Made by a program: the position numbers and the translations under genes. Of a DNA stretch of 26,861 nucleotides, positions 25,126 through 26,861 are shown piece by piece; the stretch's first letter is position 1, and every line of letters starts with the position of its first letter. The DNA comes from JBBIGV01 sp037447335 (lineage in GTDB: Bacteria > Bacteroidota > Ignavibacteria > Ignavibacteriales > Ignavibacteriaceae), in the NCBI GenBank assembly GCA_037447335.1, contig JBBIGV010000049.1, positions 1 to 26,861 of the forward strand, written 5' to 3'. A model generated the notes under the pieces. It ran no database searches and was not told the origin of the DNA. It saw only the letters and a list, made by a program, of their open reading frames with translations.

Positions 25126-25509
25126 TCAATTTTTCTCTTTTCTGTCATATTCTCTTCTGGTAAGTTTATAAATAGTTTCTCCCTCATAATCCATTTTACT
25201 TATATCATAAATGTAATTTTTTGTTTTATAATCCAACCCAAGCTCATCAAACATTTTCTTTGTATTCAAGTAAAAGTAATTCCCAGCCTTAATCAATTTA
25301 AATGCATCCTCTTGTTCATTATTATGGATAAACATAAAAAGACTCGTATCATCTTCATTTTCTTCATTTACTCCAAATTCTATGTATTTTGTATTATCTA
25401 ATTTAAGCTCTTCAATAGCAGATTGTGAATACCCCAATTTGCCACTTTGATGAATGCTACACTTAATATTCTTCTTATAGTCTGATCCCTTTAGTTTTTT
25501 TATTTTCAC
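25126..25509 (-). CDS. Conserved hypothetical protein, 127 residues
   Basis: Mixed alpha/beta, charged, no signal or membrane segment. It begins MKIKKLKGSDYKKNIKCSIH and includes 'KLGYSQSAIEELKL', 'KYIEFGVNEEN', 'FYLNTKKMFDELGLDY' and the end 'YDISKMDYEGETIYKLTRRE'. The beta-strand rhythm and 'IYKLTRR' end resemble small phage or plasmid-borne proteins of Bacteroidota, but no family is named with confidence. The 'SQSAIEELKL...KYIEFG' section hints at an AbrB/SpoVT-like DNA-binding start, which is speculation. Lies between the methylase gene and the three-gene operon, separated from the latter by a hairpin and 186 bp. Confidence 0.6.
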   Translation of the reverse strand: MKIKKLKGSDYKKNIKCSIHQSGKLGYSQSAIEELKLDNTKYIEFGVNEENEDDTSLFMFIHNNEQEDAFKLIKAGNYFYLNTKKMFDELGLDYKTKNYIYDISKMDYEGETIYKLTRREYDRKEKN

Positions 25510-25654
25510 AGAAATTACTCCTTTTTAAGATTAAATCTAATATGGAAAGACTTTAAAGTCAAGTTATTTTTGGACTACGTGCATTTAATTAGCATATTAT
25601 TGTGGAGAAAGCGTTTTTTTTATATTTATTTTGCGTTTTCTTATTAGCATAATT

Positions 25655-26861
25655 CTATGTGATAACTTTCTTCACCAACCTATCTATCTCTTTCATCTCT
25701 GCTGCAAGATGTTTCTTTATATCAAGACGGAGTTTGCCAAGACGGGTGGCGGTTAGTTCTTTTTGCGGGGGATTGTCTTCCAAATATTTTGCTGCTTTTT
25801 TGTGTGCTGTCTCGCTTAACTCTGCAAGCTTTTTATGCACTTCGTTTGTTTCATCAAAGCGTGGGAAGTAAATGTCGAGTATCTTTTTGTGCACATCTCT
25901 TGCACCAAATAATCCTTTTGTTTGAAAATCTTTCATTTGTTCATTTGGAATCTTTGAATTCAGAATCCCAGCTAAATAATATGCTTCGAATCCAGTTGAT
26001 GTATAAAAAACATAGGCTTTTGTATCAACAAAGAATTCTAAGTCAACATTAGATCTTTTTATCACAACAGCATTTGCATCTTTACCCGATGTATTATATA
26101 AAACCAAGTAAGGTGCATCAAGATTTTGCTCAGTTAATTTATTCTGCCAGTTCAGGTAATCTTCACTTGAAATATTCTTGTTCTTTTCAGTTCTATGAAT
26201 CTGCCAGGTATTCTCAGCATTTTTAAACCACTTCGAAGCATTCAAATAACCTTCATGCATCAAATTATTTGCAGATTGAAGCTTTATTTCTTTCCTGCCT
26301 TCATTATTCTTTTCAATCAAAACCGGCAGGACAACTAAATCAGGTTTATACAAAGCAAAAGGCAAAATACTTTTTGCCAGTGCAGTCCTGAAAATAAATT
26401 TGCTTTCAATCTTTCCTGTAAACTCTAATCCTCTCCAGGGCTTCTTTGCATCTGCTTTAATTGCATCGGAAGTTTTAATGTTTATTATTCTGTCTTCAAA
26501 GTCGGGAGGAAAATCTTGGGTTAGTTCAATAAAATAAAAACACCTGGGAACGATTGTAGCACCCTGCTTAAAATGTTTCTTATAAGGGTTTTCTGTTTCA
26601 ACTGCTTTTGATTTCCTTGTGGATATTGCAGAAGCTTTTCCCTGCTTAACATAATACCATTTAACCGGATCTTCTTTAATACTTTCTTTTGCAGTTAAGA
26701 GATTGCAGTTATGCTCTGTTAATTTCCCGCTGAATATATTTCCTTGTAAACCCGAAAAAGGCACTTTTCCCGACAGAAATCGGGATCCTGCGGACTTTTT
26801 TTCATACTTCTCAGCAAAGAAAACACAGCTTGGAATTCTGAAGAGCGGAGAAACATCTTTC
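25655..26861 (-). CDS. N-6 DNA methylase/type IIG-like protein, C-terminal part (continues beyond window)
   Basis: Open from the right edge of the window to the stop at 25655; about 401 codons are visible. A GTG at 26764 is in frame but is not a start, because KDVSPLFRIPSCVFFAEKY continues upstream. The visible part is the target-recognition and C-terminal region of Eco57I-class adenine methyltransferases ('VPFSGLQGNIFSG', 'KWYYVKQGKASAIS', 'VPRCFYFIELT', 'AYYLAGILNSKIPNEQMKDF', 'GLFGARDVHKKILDIYFPRFD') and a Lys/Glu-rich helical tail. The catalytic NPPY motif would lie upstream, outside the window. It would methylate adenine in a specific site, with or without nuclease activity. A palindrome TCCCGATTTCTGTCGGGA lies in frame at 26785-26768. 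Two decayed copies of its tail lie at 18.3 and 19.2 kb. Confidence 0.8.
   Translation of the reverse strand, partial: KDVSPLFRIPSCVFFAEKYEKKSAGSRFLSGKVPFSGLQGNIFSGKLTEHNCNLLTAKESIKEDPVKWYYVKQGKASAISTRKSKAVETENPYKKHFKQGATIVPRCFYFIELTQDFPPDFEDRIINIKTSDAIKADAKKPWRGLEFTGKIESKFIFRTALAKSILPFALYKPDLVVLPVLIEKNNEGRKEIKLQSANNLMHEGYLNASKWFKNAENTWQIHRTEKNKNISSEDYLNWQNKLTEQNLDAPYLVLYNTSGKDANAVVIKRSNVDLEFFVDTKAYVFYTSTGFEAYYLAGILNSKIPNEQMKDFQTKGLFGARDVHKKILDIYFPRFDETNEVHKKLAELSETAHKKAAKYLEDNPPQKELTATRLGKLRLDIKKHLAAEMKEIDRLVKKVIT
26768..26785. repeat. In-frame palindrome in the methylase gene
   Basis: TCCCGA-cagaaa-TCGGGA, coding SRFLSG in the methylase frame. TCCCGAT...ATCGGGA palindromes are typical intergenic repeats in this group, so its place inside a reading frame is notable. 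Confidence 0.5.

Noticed and set aside
26764..26764. GTG as start of the methylase gene
   Set aside because: The same frame is open and protein-like up to the window edge (RIPSCVFFAEKY), so it is an internal valine codon.

Overview
The window looks like a chromosome segment from a low-GC member of the Ignavibacteria, or a close relative in the Bacteroidota/Chlorobi group. The evidence is two secreted proteins ending in a type IX secretion (T9SS) sorting domain with the QNYPNPFNPGT signature, many short palindromic intergenic repeats, and usable Shine-Dalgarno sites before most genes. No rRNA, tRNA, CRISPR array or complete insertion sequence was seen.

Left part (1 to about 16.8 kb) is mainly core or envelope biology. 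It holds a SlyD-type FKBP isomerase, a 2396-residue secreted beta-helix protein with a T9SS tail, and an L-lysine 6-transaminase. Next come two damaged secreted-protein genes: a small T9SS client split by an in-frame TAG, and on the other strand a signal-peptide protein that is continuous only if the ribosome shifts -1 at a GGGAAAA heptamer. They are followed by a homocysteine S-methyltransferase-like gene overlapping ispE, a convergent LD-carboxypeptidase, a KdsC-type phosphatase, a small acidic protein and a DEAD-box RNA helicase.

Right part (about 17.1 kb to the end) is an accessory island of toxin-antitoxin and defence-like genes, mostly on the minus strand. It has an antitoxin with a decayed RelE-type toxin, a 41-residue antitoxin-like peptide, a DUF1801 protein and a DUF4160/DUF2442 pair. 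A Fic protein with an AbiEi-like N-terminus follows, preceded by four 24-bp repeats. An HTH-nucleotidyltransferase/HEPN pair has twin palindromic operators. A three-gene operon encodes a coiled-coil membrane protein, a YdjM/DUF457-like membrane protein and a small Cys/His protein. A lone 127-residue protein comes next, and the window closes in the C-terminal part of an N-6 DNA methylase/type IIG-like gene.

Two features tie the island together. The 3' end of the methylase gene occurs three times: once in place and twice as decayed fragments 6 to 7 kb away. Short palindromes occur both between genes and inside coding frames, including a 21-bp in-frame palindromic insertion in one methylase fragment. 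The best candidates for something undescribed are the coiled-coil/DUF457/Cys-His operon, the in-frame palindromes, the Fic promoter repeats and the possible -1 frameshift gene. All functions are inferred by reading the sequence; no database search was run.
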